Shown in pieces: positions 50,816 to 59,608 of a DNA stretch of 64,000 nt. The stretch covers positions 744,001 to 808,000 of the forward strand of contig NZ_CAJHBQ010000001.1 in assembly GCF_904846685.1 (NCBI RefSeq), read 5' to 3'. The position numbers were made by a program, and so were the translations under genes. Position 1 is the first letter of the stretch; every line of letters begins with the position of its first letter. The notes under the pieces were generated by a model. That model saw nothing but the letters and a program-made list of their open reading frames with translations, ran no database searches and had not been told where the DNA came from. Origin of the DNA: Psychrobacter submarinus (GTDB lineage Bacteria > Pseudomonadota > Gammaproteobacteria > Pseudomonadales > Moraxellaceae).

Positions 50816-52144
50816 TTAGCCGTGGTTCTGTTTGGCTGCTTTCTTAAAATCAGCATGAATAACATTGTCAAACTTACCTGCTTTAATATCGTCTAGGTAG
50901 TTCGCCCATGCTGTCATCATTTCGGCTCTTTGCTCTAAGCCTGTCATGCGATTGTATGCCGTGCCATAGGCGTTAAGCATGCGGTGACCTAGTGCCAGTT
51001 CGGTTATCAGTTCGTCATAGCCTAGCCTTTCCATTAGCATGGTTTTTGCGCTACTTCTAAAACCATGTGGGCTATGAATACCTTTATAGCCTTGCCCGTT
51101 GTTCATTAAATCACTGTTTAACACTTTGTTGATCGCTTGCGTATGCTGATAAGGCGCTTTTTTGCGTCTAGGGTTAAGAAATACATACTCGCTATCGCCT
51201 GTCAGGCTTCGCATTTGCTCTAATATAGCTAGGGCTTGCGGTGCTAGTGGTATAACAATGCTTGCCACCATATCGCCCCTATTACCTGCCTTTTGTGGTT
51301 TAAGTTCCCATTGCTTCCTGAGCCAATTAATATCAGCCCACTGCATAGCGCAAACATCGCCAACCCTAGTAAAAGTTAAAGCTAATAGCTGTAATATACG
51401 TTTGTTATATAGCTGGCTTGCATCGTCTAGCTGCTCAATATCGTTTAACAGTTTGGCAAAGTTTATGGGGTCTGTTAATGATGGGTAGTGTGTTTTTTTA
51501 TGCGTTATGAGTGTGCCTTGTAGGTCGCTGGCTGGATTGTATTCTATAACCCTATGCCTTTTAGCCAGCTGTAAAATACTCTTTAATAAGAATTTGACCT
51601 GTAAGCCCTTAGATGGGGTTTTCTTTTGAATGTCAGTAATAAATTTTATAACCATGCTTGGGGTTATGTCTGTCACTCGCATAGCCCCTAAATGCTTTTG
51701 AATAGGTTTTAGTAGCACTTGATTGTTATATAGCGTTTTTGCAGTTAAGTTTTTACTGGCTTGCAGCTCTTGCCACTCACTAATGAAGTGATCGAGCGTG
51801 TTTAATCTATCTAGTAGCTCCTTTTGCTTTTCGGCCTCTTTATGCTCTAAAGGGTCTATATCTTTGGCTAGCAATGCCATGTTATCCCTGTACATATCCC
51901 TAGCATCAGCAAGCGCTAAAGCTGGGTATTGTCCTAATGTCATGTAAGGGCGTTTACCTGTCATGGGGTGGGTGTAACGGTGTCTAAAATCTATTGCAGC
52001 ATCTAAGCCGTTTTTGTGTGGTCTTATGCGTAACTCTAAGCCCTTATAGCCAGCTATGGGGTAACTGGTCGTTTTGCTAGCTTGAATAGTTTCCCTAACG
52101 GCTTTTTGAATTTGCGAGTCTAATTTGATCGCTTTCTTTGTCAT
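50816..52144 (-). CDS. int: Tyrosine integrase (P4-like, DUF4102-type N-terminus)
   Basis: Site-specific recombinase of 442 residues. The N-terminus (SYPIAGYKGLELRIRPHKNG, RPYMTLGQYPALALADAR) is the arm-site-binding domain of P4-type integrases. The catalytic domain has FTRVGDVCAMQW (Arg), HGFR (His 360, Arg 363), ALGHR (His 387) and the nucleophile Tyr near 397 in AYNRM. The ATG at 52144 has AGG upstream; the ATG at 52186 would translate GGTAGCCA arm-type repeats and lacks a ribosome site. It probably integrates the element at the 23-bp repeat. Confidence 0.9.
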   Translation of the reverse strand: MTKKAIKLDSQIQKAVRETIQASKTTSYPIAGYKGLELRIRPHKNGLDAAIDFRHRYTHPMTGKRPYMTLGQYPALALADARDMYRDNMALLAKDIDPLEHKEAEKQKELLDRLNTLDHFISEWQELQASKNLTAKTLYNNQVLLKPIQKHLGAMRVTDITPSMVIKFITDIQKKTPSKGLQVKFLLKSILQLAKRHRVIEYNPASDLQGTLITHKKTHYPSLTDPINFAKLLNDIEQLDDASQLYNKRILQLLALTFTRVGDVCAMQWADINWLRKQWELKPQKAGNRGDMVASIVIPLAPQALAILEQMRSLTGDSEYVFLNPRRKKAPYQHTQAINKVLNSDLMNNGQGYKGIHSPHGFRSSAKTMLMERLGYDELITELALGHRMLNAYGTAYNRMTGLEQRAEMMTAWANYLDDIKAGKFDNVIHADFKKAAKQNHG

Positions 52145-52165
52145 GTCGCCTATACCCCATTTTTT

Positions 52166-52218
52166 GGTAGCCAATCTGGTAGCCATTTTTTAACATTTGG
52201 TAGCCACTTTGGTAGCCA
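52166..52218 (+). repeat. GGTAGCCA cluster at the right end, probable integrase arm sites
   Basis: Four GGTAGCCA copies in the same orientation at 52166, 52178, 52199 and 52211, i.e. two pairs with a 12-bp step. The left end has one such pair at 44588/44600. Confidence 0.65.
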
Positions 52219-52366
52219 CTTAAAACGCTTTACATTGTAGGTTAATGTTGTACGTTGTAAGCTATCATATAGCTAAGGCTAATATATATCAAGGCTTTAG
52301 GGTGTTATTCTAATATTTTTTATTGTCTATTATTTATTGAAGTATGAATATGTTGATATTAAAAAT

Positions 52367-52389
52367 ACTGGCGGTTGTCAGTCTTTTTT
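52367..52389 (+). repeat. attR core of the integrated element (23-bp direct repeat)
   Basis: Exact copy of 44513-44535. Right of it the host sequence continues with a seventh T and GTGGATGAG. Joining the left flank to this would restore an uninterrupted AAGACTG...CAGTCTT terminator. Confidence 0.85.
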
Positions 52390-52483
52390 TGTGGATGAGT
52401 TGCCAACGAACGCACAAAGTGCAAAACTGAGCCTTGATGATTACCATTAATGTTTGCCAATCTCAACTGAAAAGGAACTTATT

Positions 52484-52984
52484 ATGGCTAAGCCAACGAC
52501 CGAAAACATCGCCTTACCTGATTTTCCAGTGACGCTCGTGCGCCTACTAGACGGAAACTTCATTGAAGAGGATATCAGCTTACAACAGCTAGTAGCGAAC
52601 AGACAAAAAGGCCTAATCCTCTATTTCTACCCTAAAGACAATACGCCTGGCTGTACCACTCAAGCCACTGACTTCACCGCCCATCTGCACGATTTCGATG
52701 ATTTGGGCTACGATATCATTGGCGTCTCTCGTGACAGCGCCGAATCGCACAAAAAATTTATTGAAAAATACGACTTACAAATCCCGCTAATTAGTGATAG
52801 CGATGAGAAGCTCTGCCAATACTTTGAGGTTATCAAAGAAAAAAACATGTATGGCAAAAAAACCATCGGTCTGGTGCGCTCCGCTTTTATATTTAATAGC
52901 GAAGGCACGCTCACTCATGCTCAGCGCAACCTGCGTGCCAAAGGCTATGCCGAGCGTGTCTTGTCTCTGTTAGCCCCTCAATAA
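52484..52984 (+). CDS. bcp: Thioredoxin-dependent peroxiredoxin, BCP type
   Basis: Atypical peroxiredoxin of the bacterioferritin-comigratory-protein/PrxQ group, 166 residues from the ATG at 52484 (AAAAGGA 8 nt upstream). Active-site motif LYFYPKDNTPGCTTQATDF with the peroxidatic Cys near residue 53. The usual resolving Cys five residues later is replaced by Thr/Asp, so it may act as a 1-Cys form. A further Cys is in SDEKLCQYF. KNMYGKKTIGLVRSAFIF is the family pattern. First host gene after the island. Confidence 0.92.
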   Translation: MAKPTTENIALPDFPVTLVRLLDGNFIEEDISLQQLVANRQKGLILYFYPKDNTPGCTTQATDFTAHLHDFDDLGYDIIGVSRDSAESHKKFIEKYDLQIPLISDSDEKLCQYFEVIKEKNMYGKKTIGLVRSAFIFNSEGTLTHAQRNLRAKGYAERVLSLLAPQ

Positions 52985-53268
52985 TAAATCTTTAAAATAA
53001 CTTTTAGTCGAAGGCGTACACTAGCCTGCCTTCGGTAACTAATCGTTAATAACTAAATATTGGTAACTCAACATTTTTGCAACAGCTCGCTACGCTTATC
53101 CTGCTGCGCTTTGGTACAGATTATCTTACCCTAGCGGATGAACATAGAGTATCAGTCATCAAGTGACAGCTATAGGCATTTCTAAAGGCAGCTGAAAGAA
53201 CAGAGTCAGTATTGATACTAGCCGTGAGAAAATTTGTTAAATTATAATTATTGATAATAGGAAGAATT

Positions 53269-54774
53269 ATGAACCAATCGTCTGAGAACCTCACTGATAA
53301 ACCGTCTAAACAAAGCTCCGATAGCGTCACGCGCAGTGTTTCAGTCGCTGTTATTGGCGCAGGTACTGCAGGGCAAAACGCCTTTCGCCAAGCGAGTAAA
53401 ATTAAGAAAGATATCGTGATTATTAATGAGGGGTTTTGGACCACGACTTGTGTCACGGTCGGCTGTATGCCAAGCAAGCTGCTCATTGCCGCCGCTGATC
53501 GTGCTCACGATGCTAAATACTCAGAAGAGTTTGGTATCCATAGTGAGGTGACCATCAATGGCAGGCAAGTCATGGCGCGGGTGCAAGCAGAACGCAGTCA
53601 TTTTAAGAGCTATATTGAAAAGCAAGTCGAAAGCTGGCCGGATGATAAAAAAATAGACGGGCGCGCTTACATTAATAAAGAAGGTCTGATTGAAGTCAAT
53701 GATGAGCGTATTAAGGCGGACAAGATCATCGTTGCAACTGGCAGTAAGCCGTTTGTCCCTGACGGCTGGTCTGATAAGCTAGGTGAGACATTACTGACTT
53801 CTGACAGTGTGTTTGAGTTGTCTGATTTGCCTGACTCTATGGCGGTAATTGGTACGGGCGCTGTGGGCTTGGAGCTGGCGCAAGCTTTTTCGCGTTTGGG
53901 AGTCGCTGTGACGGCGTTCAACCGTGAAAGCCGCGTCGCTGGTCTAAATGACGCTGACATTAATGCCAAAGCTATTGACTGCTTGAGCGAAGATTTGACC
54001 ATGCATCTCAAAAGCACTATCAATGATATAGGTCACGAGATCAGCACCGATGGTAAGACAGCGGCTTTTATTGAATATACGGATAAAGATGGCAATGAAG
54101 GTCGCTGGCAGGGTGAGCGAGTGTTAGTGGCTACTGGACGACGCAATAATATCGAGCAGCTAGGTGTGGAGAACTTAGGCGTTGAGCTTGACGATAAAAA
54201 CCGACCCAAAAATTTAGATAAGCACACCGGTCAGATAGGGGATTTAGACGTCTATATCGTTGGCGATGCCAATGCCAACATTCCACTCTTACATGTCGCT
54301 AGTGATGAAGGCTATAGCGCTGGTAGTATCGTCTGTAGTCAAAATACCGATGCTTATATTCGTCCGGTAGCGATTCCTTTTTCCATCGTCTTTACTTCTC
54401 CGCAAATCGTCAATGTCGGTATGACCCAACAAGAGATTGAAGACGATCCAGATTTAGAATACGTGATTGGTAAAGTCAGCTTCGATAATCAAGGCCGTAG
54501 TCGTATTATGGGCGTCAACTGCGGCCTGCTGCACATTTATGGTTGTAAGGAGACTGATAAAGTATTAGGCGCAAGCATGGTTGGCCCAGACGCTGAATAT
54601 ATCGGTCATATTTTAGCCAATGCCATAACTAATGAGATCTGTGTAAAACAGCTGCTTGATACGCCTTTTTATCATCCTACTATCCTTGAGGGATTACGTA
54701 CGGCGCTGCGAGATGTTCAACACAAGATGGCTATCCCTTATCAATCACTCGACACGCAAGAAGATGGTTTTTAG
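53269..54774 (+). CDS. Dihydrolipoyl dehydrogenase-like pyridine nucleotide-disulfide oxidoreductase
   Basis: FAD flavoprotein of 501 residues from the ATG at 53269 (AGGAAG 5 nt upstream). N-terminal FAD site VAVIGAGTAGQNAFRQA, redox-active disulfide TTCVTVGCMPSK, NAD(P) site MAVIGTGAVGLELAQAF, second FAD motif VYIVGDANA, and the dimer-interface active site PFYHPTILEGLRTALRD. E3 proteins usually have HxHPTxxE; here FYHPT keeps the His. No lipoyl domain or E1/E2 gene is adjacent, so it may be a stand-alone homologue rather than the E3 of the main dehydrogenases. Confidence 0.88.
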   Translation: MNQSSENLTDKPSKQSSDSVTRSVSVAVIGAGTAGQNAFRQASKIKKDIVIINEGFWTTTCVTVGCMPSKLLIAAADRAHDAKYSEEFGIHSEVTINGRQVMARVQAERSHFKSYIEKQVESWPDDKKIDGRAYINKEGLIEVNDERIKADKIIVATGSKPFVPDGWSDKLGETLLTSDSVFELSDLPDSMAVIGTGAVGLELAQAFSRLGVAVTAFNRESRVAGLNDADINAKAIDCLSEDLTMHLKSTINDIGHEISTDGKTAAFIEYTDKDGNEGRWQGERVLVATGRRNNIEQLGVENLGVELDDKNRPKNLDKHTGQIGDLDVYIVGDANANIPLLHVASDEGYSAGSIVCSQNTDAYIRPVAIPFSIVFTSPQIVNVGMTQQEIEDDPDLEYVIGKVSFDNQGRSRIMGVNCGLLHIYGCKETDKVLGASMVGPDAEYIGHILANAITNEICVKQLLDTPFYHPTILEGLRTALRDVQHKMAIPYQSLDTQEDGF

Positions 54775-54803
54775 GGCGCTGTTAAGATACACTTTTAGGG
54801 TAG

Positions 54804-54827
54804 TGGCTTGGTTTAAGCCGTTTTTTA
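54804..54827 (+). terminator. Terminator of the dihydrolipoyl dehydrogenase-like gene
   Basis: A short stem GGCTT/AAGCC with loop GGTTT, followed by GTTTTTT, 30 bp past the stop codon. Confidence 0.6.
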
Positions 54828-54884
54828 GAGCAGCGTGTTTGACCCTAGACTAGCCTTTATTAACACACTCATACGGACAATAAG

Positions 54885-56072
54885 ATGGCCATCGCTAGCA
54901 TTACTGATTTTTTTGAGGAAATCATTCGTGATTTGCATGCCAGTCTTTATTTGGCATTGGGTGGCTCATTAGAAGAAGATAATCTAGATTGGTCTGCTTA
55001 TGCTATAGAGCTGGCTAGTACTGCTATTAAGATACTGATACTGTTGGCTATAATAGGGTTCTTTTATTGGTTAGCGATTTATCTGATAAAAAGGAACAGT
55101 GAGCGCTTGCACATGAATGAGCGCCGGGTCAAAATCGCTCGTTCAGTGCTGCGTTATATCTGGATAGTGGCGAGCCTTATCGCCGTTATGAGTCAAGTCA
55201 ACTTTGAGCCTGAGACAGTAAAAGCTACTGCCAAAGCCTGTATTTGGGCAGGTATTTATTATATCTTATGGACGTCGTCCGGACAGATTATCCATAAAGT
55301 GCTACAGCATTATGGTCTCAACGCCTCCATCGAGCAGTTACTCAAAAACGTACTATCAGTACTACTTTTGGTGCTCGGGCTTGCCAGCGTCATGGCGCAG
55401 TTCGGTTTTGACATTGTCTCTTTGGTTGCCGGTTTAGGTATTGCAGGTCTTGCTGTTGGTTTTGCGGCGCAGTCCACGCTTGCTAATTTTATCGCCGGTA
55501 TTACTATTTTGCTGGAGCAGTCCTTTCAGGTCGGCGATTGGGTCAATATCAATGGTAACGAGGGCCGCGTGGTGGTTATCGCCCTACGTACCACTCATGT
55601 ACTGACTCGCGACAACATCACCGTCATCATTCCCAACTCAAACGTCGCCTCCTCTGAGGTCACTAATATCACCTCAAAAAACTTTATCCGCTTTGATATT
55701 CGGATGCGTATCGCTTTTGAAGATGATATCGAAAAAGCGCGAGAAGAGATATTGCAAGTGCTAAAGGATACCGATGCGGTACTAAATCGTCCTGAGCCCT
55801 CAGCTACTGTGGCAGAAATCGGCGAATATGGGGTGTTCTTTATTATTCGCTTTTGGGTTAAGCCGGCCTCTGTCGCCCGGATGCCCAAAATAAAAGAGGA
55901 CCTGCAAGAAAAAATCAAAGTGGCTTTTGACGCTGCCAATATCTCAACTCCCTACCCGCACATGCGCCTCTTGATGCCAAAGGATGTCGATTATCCTATC
56001 GCGACTAAGCCATTTGAAACCACCACGCAACTGGTCTCCGATGAGATAACTCTGACTAAGAATAACGATTAA
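54885..56072 (+). CDS. MscS family mechanosensitive channel
   Basis: Small-conductance mechanosensitive channel, 395 residues, larger than E. coli MscS (286). The N-terminal part has four hydrophobic segments (about 45-70, 90-105, 120-135, 155-180). The pore helix is VAGLGIAGLAVGFAAQSTLANFIAG, with alternating Ala/Gly; it is followed by the MscS beta-domain QVGDWVNINGNEGRVVVIALRTT and VIIPNSNVASSEVTN. It protects against osmotic downshock. No ribosome site stands out before the ATG. Confidence 0.92.
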   Translation: MAIASITDFFEEIIRDLHASLYLALGGSLEEDNLDWSAYAIELASTAIKILILLAIIGFFYWLAIYLIKRNSERLHMNERRVKIARSVLRYIWIVASLIAVMSQVNFEPETVKATAKACIWAGIYYILWTSSGQIIHKVLQHYGLNASIEQLLKNVLSVLLLVLGLASVMAQFGFDIVSLVAGLGIAGLAVGFAAQSTLANFIAGITILLEQSFQVGDWVNINGNEGRVVVIALRTTHVLTRDNITVIIPNSNVASSEVTNITSKNFIRFDIRMRIAFEDDIEKAREEILQVLKDTDAVLNRPEPSATVAEIGEYGVFFIIRFWVKPASVARMPKIKEDLQEKIKVAFDAANISTPYPHMRLLMPKDVDYPIATKPFETTTQLVSDEITLTKNND

Positions 56073-56222
56073 GGCGTACTGATAATTATAGAGCACTGAG
56101 CGCTTTGGTCATTGGACCATATCAGTGCTAAATATGTTAAAATTATCGGTCAAATGACATCACCGTTTTTGCTTTACGCTCTTTTTTTTCCTTTGATTCG
56201 CCCTTTAGCTACAGGTATCCGT

Positions 56223-58511
56223 ATGACCGAACCAACCTTTTCTGCACAGCCTTCATCCTCGCTGATGCTCGATCTTATTATCACCTGTGCCGATGGGCTT
56301 GAGCTGCCGCTACAAACTGAGCTGTCAAGCTTCGGTATTGTAAGCGATATCAAAAGCACTGGGCGCTTGAGTGTTAGCGCAAGCTTGCGTGATCTGTATA
56401 CGATTTGTCTTTGGTCGCGCGTAGCATCGCGGGTACTGATGCTGATTAAGCGTAAAAATATCAACAGCGACTATGATGTCGCCGAACAGCTCTATGGGCT
56501 AGCTAAGTCCATAGACTGGACGCAGCAGTTCGACCTAGAGCAGACCTTTGCTATACGTCTGTCAGTTGATAAGCGCGTGGCGGTCAGTCAACAGTTTGCG
56601 ATGCTACGTATCAAAGACGCCATTGCCGACACCTTTAACGAAGCTTATGAGAGCCGCCCTGACGTCGATAGTAAAAACCCAGACTTCGCTATTTTTGCTA
56701 CCGTCAATGACAAGCAAGCTGAGCTGTATTTAGATCTATCCGGTACCAGCTTGCATCGCCGCGGCTACCGAGTGGCAATGACTGATGCGCCATTAAAAGA
56801 AAACTTAGCAGCTGCCCTACTCTACAGCTCGGACTGGCATCTAAAGAATAAAGAGAATAACGCCCCTCTATACAATGCCTTGATTGATCCAATGTGCGGC
56901 TCTGGTACTTTTATTATTGAAGCGCTTTTGATGCATTTAGATTATGCCGTTGGTATCGATAAAGCCGCTAATCAGTTTGGTTTTTATCAGTGGCAGCATC
57001 ACGATGAGAGTCTATGGCAGACGATGATTGACGAGGCGCAAGATCGTCACCGTAATGCGCTCGCTATTGCACTTGAGCAGCCAGATACTTTGCCGTTGAT
57101 ACTTGGTTTTGATGCCGATAGCGGCGCTATCTTAGCAACTGAGAAAAACCTAATAGCGGCTGGATTACAAGACCTGCTACCGCTGATCGATCTGGAGACG
57201 CGTGCGCTCGATAAATTAACTCACACCTTGCGGCCGATGGTCAAAGATGGCCGATTAAGCAATCCGCTAATTATCACTAACCCGCCTTATGGTGAACGCT
57301 TAGGTGACGAGGACTTTATTCGTCCGCTTTATCAGGCATTAGGGCTTATTTTGCAAGATAGCTTCGCCGGTAGTGGTATCGATCCGATGCTCGGTATCCT
57401 TGCTGCTCATATCGAGCAAGTCGATATCTTGCCGATCAAAGAGCCGAAGACCCTGCGCTGCCATAACGGCGCGATAACGGTATATTTCCGCTACGGTCAG
57501 CTCATCGCTGGGCAAACGGGCAATCTGGTGAGCGATTTTGAGAAACGTGAAATTAAGGTTGAGGAAGGTCAAGACTTTATTAATCGTCTGCAAAAAAACT
57601 TAGGTAAGCTTAGAAAACAAGCCGCTAAGCAAAACGTGAGTAATATTCGCGCTTATGACGCTGATTTGCCAGACTTCAAAGTCGCTATAGATCTGTATGG
57701 CGATTATGTGCACGTACAAGAGTATGCACCGCCAAAGACCATTCCGCCTGAAACCGCCAAAAAACGCTTTAATTTAGCGCTAATGGGTATTCGCGAAGTT
57801 TTAGACATTAACCGCGAGCAAGTATTTATCAAAACTCGCGCCCGTCAGTCAGGTAATGAGCAATATAGCAGGCAAAGCAATAGTGAGAAAAAAGGTAAGT
57901 TTTATATCGCAAAAGAGGATGGCGCTTACTTTTATGTCAACTTTACCGACTATCTAGATACCGGATTATTTATCGATCACCGCAATATGCGCGCGCGCAT
58001 CAAGGCGAACAGCAAAGATAAATCCGTGCTGAACCTATTTGCTTATACTTGTACAGCGAGTGTGCATGCAGCCTTAGCTGGCGCCAAAAAAGTCACTAGC
58101 GTTGATTTGTCACAGAATTATCTTGATTGGGGCAAGCAGAACTTTGTGCTAAATGGTCTCGATATCAGTCGTCATAAGTATCAGTTTGTCGCTGCTGACA
58201 TTTTTGAGTGGATAAAAGACAATACCGAGCAGTTCGATATTATCTTTATCGATCCGCCGACTTTTTCGAACTCCAAAAAGTTCCAGGGTACCTTTGATGT
58301 GCAGCGCGATCATGCGGCGCTTATTAACCGCGCCATGAACCGCCTAACTACTGGAGGGGTTCTATACTTCTCCAATAACTTCACTCGTTTTGAGCTTGAT
58401 GAGCAGCTCACTGAGCGCTATGAGGTGACTGATATTACCCATCAGACGATAGGCTTTGATTATAATATCAAAAAACCTATTCATCAGAGCTTTGAGATTC
58501 GTCATCGTTAA
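56223..58511 (+). CDS. rlmL: Bifunctional 23S rRNA (guanine-N2/N7) methyltransferase RlmKL
   Basis: Fusion enzyme methylating G2445 (m2G) and G2069 (m7G) of 23S rRNA. 762 residues from the ATG at 56223, close to the 702 of E. coli; an in-frame 37-codon upstream extension is hydrophobic and unlike the family. THUMP domain in the first 160 residues. RlmL domain with DPMCGSGTFIIEALLM and NPPYGERLGD. RlmK domain with VLNLFAYTCTASVHAALAGA and FIDPPTFSNSKK. Also KTRARQSG between. Confidence 0.93.
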   Translation: MTEPTFSAQPSSSLMLDLIITCADGLELPLQTELSSFGIVSDIKSTGRLSVSASLRDLYTICLWSRVASRVLMLIKRKNINSDYDVAEQLYGLAKSIDWTQQFDLEQTFAIRLSVDKRVAVSQQFAMLRIKDAIADTFNEAYESRPDVDSKNPDFAIFATVNDKQAELYLDLSGTSLHRRGYRVAMTDAPLKENLAAALLYSSDWHLKNKENNAPLYNALIDPMCGSGTFIIEALLMHLDYAVGIDKAANQFGFYQWQHHDESLWQTMIDEAQDRHRNALAIALEQPDTLPLILGFDADSGAILATEKNLIAAGLQDLLPLIDLETRALDKLTHTLRPMVKDGRLSNPLIITNPPYGERLGDEDFIRPLYQALGLILQDSFAGSGIDPMLGILAAHIEQVDILPIKEPKTLRCHNGAITVYFRYGQLIAGQTGNLVSDFEKREIKVEEGQDFINRLQKNLGKLRKQAAKQNVSNIRAYDADLPDFKVAIDLYGDYVHVQEYAPPKTIPPETAKKRFNLALMGIREVLDINREQVFIKTRARQSGNEQYSRQSNSEKKGKFYIAKEDGAYFYVNFTDYLDTGLFIDHRNMRARIKANSKDKSVLNLFAYTCTASVHAALAGAKKVTSVDLSQNYLDWGKQNFVLNGLDISRHKYQFVAADIFEWIKDNTEQFDIIFIDPPTFSNSKKFQGTFDVQRDHAALINRAMNRLTTGGVLYFSNNFTRFELDEQLTERYEVTDITHQTIGFDYNIKKPIHQSFEIRHR

Positions 58512-58550
58512 ATTTAAGTTAATAATAAAGCAACAATAACGGTGATAACG

Positions 58551-58582
58551 ATGACCTGATCAGCTTTGATTGGGTCATTTTT
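58551..58582 (+). terminator. Terminator of rlmKL
   Basis: ATGACC...GATCA pairs with TGATT...GGTCAT, followed by TTTTTTG, about 40 bp past the stop. Confidence 0.7.
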
Positions 58583-58693
58583 TGTTGTTATGATAGAGCA
58601 TCAATAAGTAGTCGATACCTCAGCGTACTACGTGCTGTTAAGCTATTTATTGCCATTTATATGTACTATAACAATGACTAAAAGGATATCTCC

Positions 58694-59269
58694 ATGGCTT
58701 TATCACTTAATAAAGGCGGTAACTTATCGCTAACCAAAACTGACCCGAACCTCAATAAACTGTTAATCGGTTTGGGCTGGGATGAGCGCGCCACCTCAGG
58801 TGCTGAGTTTGATCTAGACGCTAGCGTGTTTTTGCTAAATAACGCCGGCAAGGTACGCGGCGATCATGACTTTATCTTTTATAATCAGCTCAAGTCTGAC
58901 AACGGCGCGGTTGAGCACACCGGCGATAACCGTACTGGCGAAGGAGATGGCGATGATGAAGTCATCAAAGTCAATCTCACGCAAGTGCCAGCGGACGTTG
59001 ATAAAATCGTCGTCACTGTTACTATTCACGATGCTGCTGCCCGTGGTCAAAACTTCGGTCAAGTTGCTAACGCGTTTATCCGCGTCGTCAATGAAGAGTC
59101 TGGCACCGAAGTGGTTCGTTTCGATTTAGCAGAGGACTATTCAGTTGAGACGGCTATGGTGTTCGGTGAAGTCTATCGCCACAATAACGAGTGGAAATTC
59201 CGTGCGGTAGGCCAAGGCTACTCTGGTGGTCTGCAAGCAATGTGCCATCAGTACGGCGTTGATATTTAA
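58694..59269 (+). CDS. terD: TerD family stress protein (first copy)
   Basis: A 191-residue TerD-domain protein, the usual length. It starts [15 protein letters not shown]; the calcium-binding signature appears in [31 protein letters not shown] and [11 protein letters not shown]. The end [20 protein letters not shown] is also typical. Ter proteins are linked to tellurite and stress resistance. AAAGGATAT lies upstream of the ATG. Its closest relative here is the copy at 61816 (same length, central acidic block nearly identical). Confidence 0.93.
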   Translation: MALSLNKGGNLSLTKTDPNLNKLLIGLGWDERATSGAEFDLDASVFLLNNAGKVRGDHDFIFYNQLKSDNGAVEHTGDNRTGEGDGDDEVIKVNLTQVPADVDKIVVTVTIHDAAARGQNFGQVANAFIRVVNEESGTEVVRFDLAEDYSVETAMVFGEVYRHNNEWKFRAVGQGYSGGLQAMCHQYGVDI

Positions 59270-59608
59270 TTCTAAGGCTTATTTTAAATCGCTGTTGCGC
59301 AAGCATAAACAAGCATAAAAGTGTCTTTTAAGATGCCAAATATGTACCGTTCAGTGCGCTATTTTTGCTGATATTTTGTGTGAGGTGACTTTATTTTTGC
59401 TGAACCACCACCATAATAAATCTAAGAATGAAAGCGCGTGGATGGCAAAAAAGCATAGCTTTTGCTAGTCAAACCGTCCAAAATGCTTTATGTTTCTCTC
59501 AGTTTTTCCCAAAAAAGCAGCTATCATTAGCTGCTTTTATACTGACTATTACTCCAACTAAACAAGACTAACCCAGCATTCGCTTAATGCAATAAGACAG
59601 GATATGTC
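59270..59608. other. Intergenic region between terD copy 1 and the TerC-like gene
   Basis: No gene is seen in 339 bp. It ends with a terminator at 59511-59539; the rest is AT-rich and unremarkable. Confidence 0.4.
59511..59539. terminator. Terminator upstream of the TerC-like gene
   Basis: Arms AAAAGCAGCT and AGCTGCTTTT around ATCATT, with A-run before and T after. It probably ends transcription from the first terD. Confidence 0.75.

Larger units (their letters stand above)
44513..52389. mobile_element. Integrated satellite-like island (P4/PICI type), 7.9 kb
   Basis: Bounded by 23-bp direct repeats and carrying a tyrosine integrase next to the right end. Every gene is on the minus strand. 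The order is integrase, two orphans, AlpA-like HTH, HTH_39-like protein, orphan, membrane peptide, DUF3987-like replication ATPase, zinc-type protein and three small terminase-like paralogues. There are no structural, lysis or conjugation genes. That gene order and size fit a phage satellite; a decayed prophage is the alternative, but the intact reading frames with good ribosome sites argue against decay. Confidence 0.8.

Noticed and set aside
52145..52186. N-terminal extension of the integrase beginning at 52186
   Set aside because: It translates the GGTAGCCA arm repeats and has no ribosome binding site; the ATG at 52144 does.
44536..52366. CRISPR array or tRNA within the island
   Set aside because: The repeats found are short, few, and without constant-length unique spacers; no tRNA cloverleaf was seen at either boundary.
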